Position numbers and translations under genes: made by a program
Origin: Bacteroidales bacterium
GTDB lineage: Bacteria > Bacteroidota > Bacteroidia > Bacteroidales > SM23-62
Reading direction: 5' to 3'
Assembly: GCA_016783865.1 (NCBI GenBank)
Contig: JADHVS010000065.1
Location: 1 to 19,775 of the forward strand
Length of the DNA: 19,775 nt
In this document: positions 8,792-16,242 of the stretch, piece after piece
Position numbering within the stretch: the first letter of the stretch is position 1
Layout: each line of letters starts with the position of its first letter
The notes under the pieces: generated by a model
What the model saw: only the letters and a program-made list of their open reading frames with translations
What the model was told of the DNA's origin: nothing
Database searches by the model: none

Positions 8792-10351
8792 ATGAAATCC
8801 GCCACAAATATGTCTCAAAAGTCTAACATTCAATCCAATAAAGGTTTCGACAGCGAAGCTTATCTGAACGAACAAACAGCCTCTATTCTGGAACGCGTGC
8901 ATCGTTTCCAGGATAAATTATACCTTGAATTTGGGGGGAAAATCCTATATGATTATCATGCGGCGCGGGTTTTACCAGGATTTGATCCCAATGTTAAAAT
9001 GCGTTTGCTCCAAAAACTCAAGGATAAGATTGATGTAATCATTTGCATTCATGCCGGCGCTATTGAAAGAAGAAAGATCAGGGCAGACTTTGGAATAACA
9101 TATGATGCAGATGCACTGAAAACCATTGACGATTTCAGGGAATGGGGAATCGAGATTACAGCTGTTGTGATCACCCGCTACCAGGATCACCCCTCAGCCA
9201 AGGCTTTTAAGAATAAACTTGAAAGAAATGGCGTAAGGGTTTATACCCATACAGCAACCAGGGGATACCCAACTGACATCGATGTGATCGTAAGTGATGA
9301 AGGATATGGGGCCAATGAATTCATTGAAACAACCAAACCGATTGTTATTGTAACCGGACCCGGACCTGGTAGTGGAAAACTGGCGACATGTCTTTGTAAT
9401 TTGTATCACGAGTACAAAACCGGCAGGAAACCCGGATATGCCAAGTTTGAAACATTTCCTATCTGGGACCTTCCACTTGCCCATAAAGTAAACATTGCAT
9501 ACGAAGCGGCCACTGTCGACCTGAAAGATGTGGTATTGATTGACCACCATCACCTGGAAGCCTATAATCAAAAAACGGTCAATTATAACCGTGATATTGA
9601 AGCTTTTCCATTGCTCAAAAGGATCCTGGAGAAAATTACCGGGGAAGAATCCATTTATAAATCTCCTACTGATATGGGAGTTAACCGTGCCAGCGCGGGT
9701 ATTCTGGATGATGAAGTCATACAGAAGGCATCCCACCAGGAAATCATTCGCAGATATTTCAGGTGTGCCGTCGAGTATTCTGCAGGATTGGCTGACCGTG
9801 AAACACTCAGCCGGGCAGAGCTTATTATGGATAAGGTCAATGCCAGGGTAGAAGACAGGAAAGTTGTGTTACCCGCCAGGCAGGCCGCCATAGATGCGCA
9901 AAATACAGGAAAAGGAAATGAAGGTGCATATTGTGGTGCAGCCATAGAATTGGGTGATGGAACGATAATAACCGGGAAAAATTCACCTCTCATGCATGCT
10001 GCCTCAAGCCTTATACTGAATGCTACCAAACACCTGGCAGGATTGCCCGACAATATCCACCTGCTGCCAAAGAACCTGATTGATTCACTTACCTATCTGA
10101 AGAAAAATATCCTGAATGGAAAAATGGTTAGCCTTGACCTCGAAGAAACCCTTATCGTTCTTGGTATAAGTGCCAACTCTAATCCGGCTGCCCAGTTAGC
10201 CATTGAAAAGATCAAAGAACTCCGACAATGTGAAGTCCACCTGACCCATATCCCCACACCCGGAGATGAAGCAGGTTTACGAAAAATACGGGCAAACCTT
10301 ACATGTGATCCGGAATTCGCCGGAAAGAGTTTGTTCTTCCGTGAAGCCTGA
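8792..10351 (+). CDS. DUF1846 family protein
   Basis: This 519-residue, soluble, cytoplasmic-looking protein matches the DUF1846 (UPF0371) family in length and motifs. It has an N-terminal FDSEAYLNEQTASILERVHRF, then KLYLEFGGKILYDYHAARVLPGFDPNVK, RYQDHPSAKAFKNKLERNG, the glycine-rich TGPGPGSGKLATCL at about 188-201, and DMGVNRASAGILDDE. The glycine-rich loop resembles a nucleotide-binding loop, but the biochemical role of the family is not established to my knowledge. Two starts are possible: the ATG at 8792, or six codons later (MSQKSNIQ), which is closer to the family N-terminus. There is no Shine-Dalgarno sequence at either. It is apparently monocistronic, ending convergent with the PH-domain gene. 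Confidence 0.9.
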   Translation: MKSATNMSQKSNIQSNKGFDSEAYLNEQTASILERVHRFQDKLYLEFGGKILYDYHAARVLPGFDPNVKMRLLQKLKDKIDVIICIHAGAIERRKIRADFGITYDADALKTIDDFREWGIEITAVVITRYQDHPSAKAFKNKLERNGVRVYTHTATRGYPTDIDVIVSDEGYGANEFIETTKPIVIVTGPGPGSGKLATCLCNLYHEYKTGRKPGYAKFETFPIWDLPLAHKVNIAYEAATVDLKDVVLIDHHHLEAYNQKTVNYNRDIEAFPLLKRILEKITGEESIYKSPTDMGVNRASAGILDDEVIQKASHQEIIRRYFRCAVEYSAGLADRETLSRAELIMDKVNARVEDRKVVLPARQAAIDAQNTGKGNEGAYCGAAIELGDGTIITGKNSPLMHAASSLILNATKHLAGLPDNIHLLPKNLIDSLTYLKKNILNGKMVSLDLEETLIVLGISANSNPAAQLAIEKIKELRQCEVHLTHIPTPGDEAGLRKIRANLTCDPEFAGKSLFFREA

Positions 10352-10354
10352 AGA

Positions 10355-10452
10355 GAGGATTCAAGGGGATAAGGATTTAAGGGGTTAAGGGGTTGAGGAT
10401 TTGAGTGATAGGACGAGATCAGGCATGGTCATACTGTCTACTGTCTACTGAC
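10355..10452. repeat. Tandem repeat block between convergent genes
   Basis: Between the DUF1846 stop and the PH-domain stop are purine-rich words built on AAGGGGTT and GGATTT (10355-10403). After a short unique stretch come three heptads, TACTGTC, TACTGTC and TACTGAC (10432-10452), the last reaching the stop codon of the minus-strand gene. The purine-rich words mirror the block at 6337-6370 on the opposite strand. Confidence 0.75.
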
Positions 10453-11051
10453 TACCTATTCAGACTTCTCCTGATCTCCTTCAACTCCTTCAATATCTCC
10501 TCCAGGGTATTCCTGGATTCCGGTTTGGTTGAATCCACCGTGGCGGCCGTATCGGTTCCCGGGTGCAACGACCTGATCCTGGCCCTCAAATCGGTATGCA
10601 GCGATTCATAATCAAGCAAACCCGAAAGGCTGCCCTCATACTTGGAACCAGACTGCATCGACTTCCCAGCCGTTTGAATTTTGATTGATCCGATCCCAAG
10701 TGCCCGGTCATATAAGGTCCTGACCAATGCAAAATCAGTAATGGCCCGGAAAGGTATATTCTGCACTGTCTTGGTCAGGATACCTTTGTGTATAGATACC
10801 CTGTCGTCATAAATCACATATTTCAGGTTTTTTATCCATAACACAATGATGGGATAGCTGATGATCCATTTAAGGATGATTATTCCTGCCGCACAAATCC
10901 AGACTTTGGCCTCTGCCATAGGATCTCCGGGGGTTAAGAGAAATATCAGGGTCAGGATGGCGGCAATCACAACAACAAGTCCGCTCACAGTGACAAGGAT
11001 CCAGATACTTTTTGAAAAGTATTTCGGATCGGGTTTTATTGAATTTTCCAT
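10452..11051 (-). CDS. Bacterial PH-domain (bPH2/DUF304-like) membrane protein
   Basis: This is a 199-residue protein with two membrane helices near the N-terminus (about 17-40 and 50-72), then a bacterial pleckstrin-homology domain of the bPH2 type at about 76-145. The diagnostic core is YVIYDDRVSIHKGILTKTVQNIPF, then ITDFALVRTLYDRALGIGSIKIQTAG. The C-terminus (about 178-199) is charged and helical, possibly a short coiled coil (LEEILKELKEIRRSL). Related YdbS/YdbT-type proteins sit in the cytoplasmic membrane and have no firmly known function. The gene stands alone, convergent with the DUF1846 gene and divergent from the galactanase gene. The start ATG at 11051 precedes the first helix directly and no Shine-Dalgarno sequence is present. 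Confidence 0.82.
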   Translation of the reverse strand: MENSIKPDPKYFSKSIWILVTVSGLVVVIAAILTLIFLLTPGDPMAEAKVWICAAGIIILKWIISYPIIVLWIKNLKYVIYDDRVSIHKGILTKTVQNIPFRAITDFALVRTLYDRALGIGSIKIQTAGKSMQSGSKYEGSLSGLLDYESLHTDLRARIRSLHPGTDTAATVDSTKPESRNTLEEILKELKEIRRSLNR

Positions 11052-11304
11052 GATATTAAAATATTTTAAAACGGCAAGTTAGTAAATATCAATTTATGAT
11101 ATCGAAATATTTATCATACTATATACTCCTGATAATAACCTAAAACTATAATGTCTTTGAAAGTGGTTGAAAATAGGTTAATTTGTAAATGCTGGTTAGC
11201 GATTTTATCCCATGATTTCAAAAAATCTACAACATAATGATTACCAAATACTTAAGATTAATTACCGTTTAAACACACGAATCTATTACCTTTAAAATCG
11301 AAAC

Positions 11305-12765
11305 ATGAAAACTCTGAAGAACTTATTTACGACCATTTTCCTGTTTGCTTTAGTATTGGTCAGCTGTCAAACTGCCAGTCCACCACCTGCTACCGCGCTT
11401 GAATTTGCTTTGGTCAGCCAGGTTGAAAAAGGAATACCTGTTAACGTTCAGATGACTGCCTATCGCACAACATTAGTAGCGGATGGACAGGACTATACCC
11501 TTTTAAGAGCAACCGTAATCGACAAAGATGGAAAAGAAATCACATCAGCCGATAATACACTCCGGATCTATGTTGATGGAAATGCATGGATCAGCAGGAA
11601 CGGAGAAGATGAACCATTGCCATCAGCTATCGATTCAACCGGCCGGGAATACTTTAAAAACAAGCTTGATAACGGCCTCTGCCTGATGGATTTTCATGCC
11701 GGGACCGATCCCGGTAAGATCAAGGTTGAAATCATGAGTGACACACTCTGGCCTGCCTCTCATGAAATACACACAATACCTTCAGATGTGGTGCTTATGC
11801 AACCAGATTTTGATACCCTTACAACATCAGAGAAAAAGATTGACCGGATGATTGGGGCCGACATTTCCTTTCTTCCTCAACTTGAAGCATGGGGAATGAA
11901 ATTTTATGACCAGGGAACAGAAAAAGACGCCATAGAACTTTTAAGGGATCATGGTTTTAATTACATAAGGCTCCGGATCTTTGTCAACCCGGAAAATGAA
12001 AAAGGATATTCACCCGAAAAAGGATTCTGCGGATTGGATTATACACTCGTAATGGCCAAACGCGTAAAAGACGCAGGCATGAAATTACTGCTGAATTTTC
12101 ATTACAGCGACTATTGGGCCGATCCCCAGCAACAAAACAAGCCATTAGCCTGGGCTGAACTGGATTTTGAAACCCTCAAAGATTCACTTAAGCAATATTC
12201 CAGTAACGTATTACTTGCCTTTGAAAAACAGGGAACCCCAGCGGATATGGTACAGGTGGGCAATGAGGTCAACCATGGTTTTTTATGGCCCGATGGTCAT
12301 ATCAGTAATCTCGATAACCTGGCGGAATTACTCAAAGCCGGAGTGGAAGGTGTTGTCTCGGTCGATCCGGATATGCCAGTTATGATGCACATTGCGCTTG
12401 GAGGCCAGCATGAAGAATCGGTATTCTGGCTCGACAACATGATTGCCCGCGGAGTTTCCTTTGACGTCATCGGTATTTCCTATTATCCCAGGTGGCACGG
12501 CACCCTGGATGATCTGAAAAGTAACCTTATCAATTTGTCCGGACGGTATAAAAAGCATTTAAATGTAGTTGAATATTCCATTTTCAAAAAAGAGATCCAT
12601 GATATTGTTTTCAATCTGCCTGATGGACTGGGAACAGGAACCTGCATCTGGGAACCACTTGGGACAAGGTGGGGTGGAATGTTTGATGAGAATGGTGAAG
12701 TAAAGGAGGTGATCCGGGTGTACGATGAATTAAATCACTTGTACCTGACAGATGATCATGAATAA
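11305..12765 (+). CDS. GH53 endo-beta-1,4-galactanase, lipoprotein
   Basis: This 486-residue enzyme is predicted to cut beta-1,4-galactan side chains of pectin. A lipoprotein signal ends in LVLVSC with the lipid-bearing Cys at 21, so it is anchored in a membrane, probably at the outer membrane. Residues about 30-160 form an extra N-terminal domain, likely Ig-like, with strand-rich TLLRATVIDKDGKEI. The GH53 barrel begins at GADISFLPQLE (184) and continues through FNYIRLRIFVNP and LLLNFHYSDYWADP. The acid/base Glu321 lies in VQVGNEVNHGFLWP and the nucleophile Glu423 in NVVEYS. SYYPRWHGT and IWEPLGTRWGG complete the family pattern. It is followed 19 bp later by another glycosidase gene, suggesting a two-gene transcript. 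An upstream gap of 253 bp leaves room for a regulated promoter, but no SusC/SusD or regulator is in view. Confidence 0.93.
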   Translation: MKTLKNLFTTIFLFALVLVSCQTASPPPATALEFALVSQVEKGIPVNVQMTAYRTTLVADGQDYTLLRATVIDKDGKEITSADNTLRIYVDGNAWISRNGEDEPLPSAIDSTGREYFKNKLDNGLCLMDFHAGTDPGKIKVEIMSDTLWPASHEIHTIPSDVVLMQPDFDTLTTSEKKIDRMIGADISFLPQLEAWGMKFYDQGTEKDAIELLRDHGFNYIRLRIFVNPENEKGYSPEKGFCGLDYTLVMAKRVKDAGMKLLLNFHYSDYWADPQQQNKPLAWAELDFETLKDSLKQYSSNVLLAFEKQGTPADMVQVGNEVNHGFLWPDGHISNLDNLAELLKAGVEGVVSVDPDMPVMMHIALGGQHEESVFWLDNMIARGVSFDVIGISYYPRWHGTLDDLKSNLINLSGRYKKHLNVVEYSIFKKEIHDIVFNLPDGLGTGTCIWEPLGTRWGGMFDENGEVKEVIRVYDELNHLYLTDDHE

Positions 12766-12784
12766 ACATAAAAAGCACAACATT

Positions 12785-14152
12785 ATGAAAATCATTCCGC
12801 AAATAACAAGCCTGATTGTTGTAATTATTCTAATTAATATCAACCAAATTGATGCACAAAGGATTACAATTGAGGGTAATAAGTTCATGGTTGGTGACCG
12901 GGAGATCTTTATAAATGGGGTGAATACGCCATGGGATAACTGGAATGATTTCGGTGGAAATTATGACCATCTTTTTTGGGATGAGGAATTTCAACAGATT
13001 AGGGAGGCAGGGGGAAATGCAAGCCGGATCTGGATCACATGCAACGGTGATGTGGGGATCGATATTGATGAATTGGGATCTGTTAATGGGGCAACACAGG
13101 CACACTGGGAAGACCTGGATGATATGTTTGCCCTGGCTGAAAAGCATGGCATTTATATTATGGCCACCCTGACATCGTTCGACCATACCAAGAATACGTA
13201 TACTAAATACCAGCGATGGCGGAAAATGCTTGCCGATGATGAAAAGACAGGAAGTTATATCGACAATTATGTTATCCCGTTTATCAACCGATATAAGGAT
13301 AATCCCTACCTCTGGTGTATTGATGTCTGCAATGAGATCGAATGGATGCATGAAAATTCTGAATGCGGAAATATTCCGTGGAACAGGCTCCAATACTTTG
13401 TAGCCAGGGTCGCAACGGCTGTGCATGAGAACAGCAATGTCCCGGTTACTTTAGGAAGCGCTGCCGTTAAATGGAACAGCGATTGTAACGGATGTGAGGG
13501 AAATTTCTGGAACGATGCTAATCTCCAGTCAGCGTACAGCTCATCTGAAGCCTTTCTTGATTTCTATTCTCCACATTATTATGGCTGGGTAGTAAGGTGG
13601 TTCGGCAATTTTGCAGTGGACAAGACACCTGACGATTATGGGATTAACGATCGTCCCTGTATGGTAGGAGAAAATCCAGCCAATGGCGTTTACACGCAGG
13701 ATGAATCATGGAATAATGTACTCGTAGTGCCTATATCCGAAGCCTATATCAAAACGTACCAGCAGGGCTGGAAAGGATTAATGGTCTGGACCTCGAACGG
13801 GGTGGATGGAAACGGCAGCCTGGCCCATTGCGGTCCTGGTCTGACAGCCTTTTACAACCAGTATCCTGAGTTGGTTTTCCCAGGTTCCTCAGGCAGCGAA
13901 ATCAGAATAAATCCGAATAAAGAGGTGCAGCTATGGCCAAATCCTGCCAAAAATCATATAAGTATTAACAGGCCCGAAGGAGATGAGGTTCTGGTTGAGC
14001 TATATGATATATATGGCAGACAAAAATTAAGTGAATTACTATACACTTTTGAAAATTCTGGAATTGAAATATCAACCTTACAGCCGGGGATTTATTTTGC
14101 ATCCATTACTTTTGGGAAGAAAAATAGTCGGTTGATACTTCTGAAAGAGTAA
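12785..14152 (+). CDS. Clan GH-A (GH5-like) glycoside hydrolase with T9SS sorting domain
   Basis: This 455-residue secreted enzyme has a signal peptide (MKIIPQITSLIVVIILININQIDAQ cut near residue 25). The catalytic (beta/alpha)8 domain spans about 26-365, with NGVNTPWDNW, the acid/base Glu184 in DVCNEIEW, and the likely nucleophile Glu296 in MVGENPANG; TYQQGWKGLMVWT matches the last barrel strands. These marks fit cellulase/mannanase-like GH5 relatives, but the subfamily and substrate are not clear. The C-terminal about 70 residues form a type A Por sorting domain: LWPNPAKNHISI, VELYDIYGRQ, then LQPGIYFASI. So the protein is expected to leave through the type IX secretion system. The catalytic part has eight Cys, suggesting disulfides. 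The ATG at 12785 is preferred over one at 12752, which would overlap the galactanase and spoil the signal peptide. Confidence 0.86.
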   Translation: MKIIPQITSLIVVIILININQIDAQRITIEGNKFMVGDREIFINGVNTPWDNWNDFGGNYDHLFWDEEFQQIREAGGNASRIWITCNGDVGIDIDELGSVNGATQAHWEDLDDMFALAEKHGIYIMATLTSFDHTKNTYTKYQRWRKMLADDEKTGSYIDNYVIPFINRYKDNPYLWCIDVCNEIEWMHENSECGNIPWNRLQYFVARVATAVHENSNVPVTLGSAAVKWNSDCNGCEGNFWNDANLQSAYSSSEAFLDFYSPHYYGWVVRWFGNFAVDKTPDDYGINDRPCMVGENPANGVYTQDESWNNVLVVPISEAYIKTYQQGWKGLMVWTSNGVDGNGSLAHCGPGLTAFYNQYPELVFPGSSGSEIRINPNKEVQLWPNPAKNHISINRPEGDEVLVELYDIYGRQKLSELLYTFENSGIEISTLQPGIYFASITFGKKNSRLILLKE

Positions 14153-14344
14153 TAACCTCATTTCCTCACAGTTAGCGTTCATGCTATAGCAACACTACGA
14201 TAAACGAAATACTATGAAATCCCAACGCACAAATAGCACATTTGCAAGCTCTAACCCACAAGCCCATGCTTCAGCTTGCAAAAGTTTTAACACCGGATAG
14301 GAATGGTACCACCGGACAAGACAAAATGATCCCACCCCTTTGAG
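14153..14344. other. Non-coding region with IS21-type terminal repeats
   Basis: No gene is seen here. TTTGCAAGCT at 14241-14250 pairs with AGCTTGCAAA at 14273-14282 (10-bp stem, 22-base loop), a possible terminator or the edge of the insertion element. Further right, CACCGGA occurs at 14291 and again at 14310, followed by GATCCCACCC. Such short repeated words inside the ends are usual for IS21-family termini, where the transposase binds. I therefore place the outer end of the IS21 remnant near 14277, where a TG dinucleotide could begin it; the exact end is not fixed. Confidence 0.45.
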
Positions 14345-14533
14345 TTATTGATTATTTCTATGATCCAGGACACTATTTTTTTCTTTATTCCGGTGGAGTT
14401 TAGCATGTTCGATTTTTAAGTTAAAACGAGCAACTTTCCCAGAGCGGTCTACAACTATGATTTCAAGGCGTATTTCAACCGTCATACTGTTGATTATAAG
14501 CGATATAGAGACAACAAAAAAGGCACCAACCAT
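14345..14533 (-). CDS. Possible small ORF downstream of istB
   Basis: From an ATG at 14533 there is a 62-residue frame with a hydrophobic start (MVGAFFVVSISLIINS) and a charged tail. It lies in the 230 bp between the istB stop and the presumed end of the IS21 element. I do not recognise it. It may be a small membrane-associated passenger or only a chance frame; its frame extends upstream, overlapping istB in another phase. There is no Shine-Dalgarno sequence. Confidence 0.2.
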   Translation of the reverse strand: MVGAFFVVSISLIINSMTVEIRLEIIVVDRSGKVARFNLKIEHAKLHRNKEKNSVLDHRNNQ

Positions 14534-14573
14534 TGTCAGCACCTTTTCTTTTTCGAGATTTAACCGGATTGTA

Positions 14574-14853
14574 TTACCCTGTTTCAGATTTTTCCTGTTT
14601 TTTTCCAGCATATTCTTTCTGTAGTAATTCACTCTGGTACATTCGGTAGCTTGGCCCATTGATTCTTACAATGACCGAGTGGTGGAAGATACGGTCCAGG
14701 ATGGCTGATGTCGTGATGGGATCTCCCAGGAACTCTGCCCAGTCCGGCTCCTCTACGTTGGTTGTAAAGATCAGGGATTTGTTATCGTTGTAGCGCTGGT
14801 CGATCACCTTAAACAGCAGGTGTGCTTCCTTAACCACCTGCAATTCCAGCCTG
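14574..14853 (-). pseudogene. istB: istB, 3' part (after RIT insertion)
   Basis: This is the C-terminal third of an IS21 helper ATPase. From the junction it reads RLELQVVKEAHLLFKVIDQRYNDNKSLIFTTNVEEPDWAEFLGDPITTSAILDRIFHHSVIVRI..., with the conserved TTN sensor motif and the HHS...I segment usual for IstB. The stop is at 14574. Joined to 18883-18333 through a single AGCCTG copy it gives 831 bases, an uninterrupted frame of 276 codons plus stop, so the gene was intact when the insertion took place and has collected no frameshift since. Alone it has no proper start codon. Confidence 0.9.
14848..14853 (+). repeat. Left 6-bp junction repeat (AGCCTG), probable crossover region
   Basis: AGCCTG at the istB/element boundary is repeated in the same direction at 18327-18332. 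It is either a target duplication or, more likely for a tyrosine recombinase, the 6-bp crossover sequence shared by the element and its target. Confidence 0.8.
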
Positions 14854-14879
14854 AAATCCAAAGGTTTGGATTTCAGGCT
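14848..14879. repeat. 32-bp palindrome at the left element end
   Basis: AGCCTG, then AAATCCAAA, GG, TTTGGATTT and CAGGCT form a palindrome with 15-bp arms around a GG centre. Its outer hexamers are inverted copies of the junction hexamer. The 20-bp middle (14854-14873) is present only at this end of the element. It probably represents a pair of mirror-image recombinase sites rather than a transcription terminator. Confidence 0.85.
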
Positions 14880-14966
14880 TTATCCAAACAAAAATAAAAT
14901 CCAAACCTTTTTGTAAAAAGCTTGATTCACTGCCCTTTCTCACGGAAAAGGTTTGGATTTTTTATT
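14874..14966 (+). repeat. RIT terminal inverted repeat, left
   Basis: The 93 bases beginning CAGGCTTTATCCAAAC match the reverse complement of 18240-18332 with one difference (G at 14944). Inside are two opposed arms, AAATCCAAACC-TTTTT at 14897-14912 and AAAAGG-TTTGGATTT at 14946-14960, which share the word of the outer palindrome and look like additional recombinase-binding sites. Confidence 0.95.
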
Positions 14967-14981
14967 AGGTTGTATGCCTAA
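14965..14981 (+). promoter_or_regulatory. Short inverted repeat upstream of first recombinase gene
   Basis: TTAGG and CCTAA are separated by 7 bases, between the inverted repeat and the ribosome binding site of the first recombinase gene. It could be an operator or leader hairpin. The promoter itself must lie here or within the inverted repeat, but I cannot assign -35 and -10 boxes with confidence. Confidence 0.3.
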
Positions 14982-14994
14982 CTTATTAAATTTT

Positions 14995-15002
14995 AAAGGA
15001 GG
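14995..15002 (+). promoter_or_regulatory. Strong Shine-Dalgarno of the first recombinase gene
   Basis: AAAGGAGG ends 7 bases before the ATG at 15010. It decides the start against an in-frame TTG at 14953 that lies within the terminal repeat. None of the host genes in this window has such a site. Confidence 0.9.
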
Positions 15003-15009
15003 TATACAC

Positions 15010-16242
15010 ATGAACACACAACACTTAGAGGATAATTATCCTCTTCTCATTTCTTATATGAAAGAAAGCGGTTATTCTAAAACCTACATTGACAAATTTA
15101 GGCGGGAAATAAACCGTATCCTTTCTCTGGCTCCGTCAAAAGACTGGTCGTCCTATATAGATATCTATTGGGGATACACTAAATCATGCAATTCTAAGGA
15201 GTATCTCCGAGAAAAAAGGGCCATTATAGGTGGCATTGAACAGTTTGATGTTTTTGGGCGCTATCCTGATGGACGGCGCAGACATGAACTCTATTCAAGG
15301 GGTAGCTACAGCTTCCTTTTCGAAGATTTTAAGTTCGTTATTGACTGCTATTGCGAAGTGGCAAGGGAGGGTGGTAAAAAGGAATCAACCATTTATGCCA
15401 AATCGCATAGTGCGGCTCCTTTTCTGCTGTCACTTCAGGAAAAAGGCATGAATGCCCTGGATGAAATTTCTGAAGAAGCCGTGATGGGCTTTTTTGTTTC
15501 ATCGGATGGGACAAAATTACGGGGCTGTTCCACCAAAAAAAATATAGCAGCAGTTTTTAAAGCATGTGAGCCATTCTTTCCCCAAGGGAGCTGCTCAAAG
15601 GTACTTACATTCCTTCCGGCATTGCGTGAGAGAAGAAAAAATATACAATACCTCACCTCAGAAGAAATCGTAAAAGTAAAGGCTGCTCTGGCCTCAGAAG
15701 AATCATCACTTCACTTACGGGATAAGGCTGTGGGGCTACTTGCATTGTATACAGGGCTAAGGTGTTGTGATATTGCAGGAATGACCTTGGATTGCATAAA
15801 CTGGCCAGAAGATCTGATTCGTGTAAAACAGCAGAAAACGGATGTGCCATTAGAGCTGCCCCTGACAGCAATTGTCGGTAATGCCATTTTTGATTACATA
15901 ACCAAGGAACGTCCGAAGACGGGACGGGCTGAGATCTTCCTTTCCCAATCTCGTCCATATGGCGCACTAAAAAGCGCGAGCCTTTCGCATGTTGCGAATA
16001 AAATTATGAAAGCTGCCTACATAAGGCAAGGAAAAGGCAATCGCAGAGGTTTCCATATTTTCAGGCATCATTTGGCAATAACTCTTTTAGGAAACGGAAT
16101 TCCCCAACCTGTAATCAGCAGGGTTCTTGGGCATATGTCTACATCTTCACTTGATGCTTATCTCAGCGCTGATTTTCCGCACCTTAAGGAATGTTCCCTG
16201 AGCGTAGAGCGCTTCCCATTGCGAAAGGAGGTGATGCAATGA
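15010..16242 (+). CDS. ritA: Tyrosine recombinase, first of trio (RitA-like)
   Basis: This 410-residue recombinase has an N-terminal SAM-like/core-binding region (about 10-205) and a C-terminal catalytic domain. Catalytic residues seen: Arg251 in YTGLRCCDI, Lys276 in VKQQKTD, His349 and Arg352 in FHIFRHH, His375 in VLGHMSTSS, and the nucleophile Tyr384 in LDAYLSAD. All are present, so it should be active in cutting and rejoining DNA through a 3'-phosphotyrosine. It is the largest of the trio, as is usual for the first gene of RIT elements. Its stop overlaps the next start as ATGA, pointing to translational coupling. The symbol follows RIT naming by position and length; which of the three proteins does strand exchange cannot be told from sequence. 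Confidence 0.92.
   Translation: MNTQHLEDNYPLLISYMKESGYSKTYIDKFRREINRILSLAPSKDWSSYIDIYWGYTKSCNSKEYLREKRAIIGGIEQFDVFGRYPDGRRRHELYSRGSYSFLFEDFKFVIDCYCEVAREGGKKESTIYAKSHSAAPFLLSLQEKGMNALDEISEEAVMGFFVSSDGTKLRGCSTKKNIAAVFKACEPFFPQGSCSKVLTFLPALRERRKNIQYLTSEEIVKVKAALASEESSLHLRDKAVGLLALYTGLRCCDIAGMTLDCINWPEDLIRVKQQKTDVPLELPLTAIVGNAIFDYITKERPKTGRAEIFLSQSRPYGALKSASLSHVANKIMKAAYIRQGKGNRRGFHIFRHHLAITLLGNGIPQPVISRVLGHMSTSSLDAYLSADFPHLKECSLSVERFPLRKEVMQ
16224..16234 (+). promoter_or_regulatory. Perfect Shine-Dalgarno of the second recombinase gene
   Basis: AAAGGAGGTGA lies within the end of the first recombinase gene and is the full complement of the usual 3' end of bacterial 16S rRNA. It fixes the ATG at 16239 rather than the upstream in-frame start at 16191. 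Confidence 0.92.

Noticed and set aside
9194..9736. 180-codon minus-strand frame opposite the DUF1846 gene
   Set aside because: It is the antisense of a well-supported gene and shows no recognisable protein features of its own.
12830..13426. 198-codon minus-strand frame opposite the GH-A hydrolase
   Set aside because: Antisense shadow; the plus strand has signal peptide, catalytic Glu motifs and sorting domain.
14345..14659. 104-codon minus frame overlapping istB
   Set aside because: Its upstream half overlaps istB in another phase; only the shorter part from 14533 is kept, at low confidence.
14848..14879. Left-end palindrome as a rho-independent terminator
   Set aside because: There is no T tract after the stem, and the halves match the recombinase-site words at both element ends, so a recombination role is more likely.
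14953..15009. TTG start for the first recombinase at 14953
   Set aside because: It would begin inside the terminal repeat; the ATG at 15010 has a strong Shine-Dalgarno site at the right distance.
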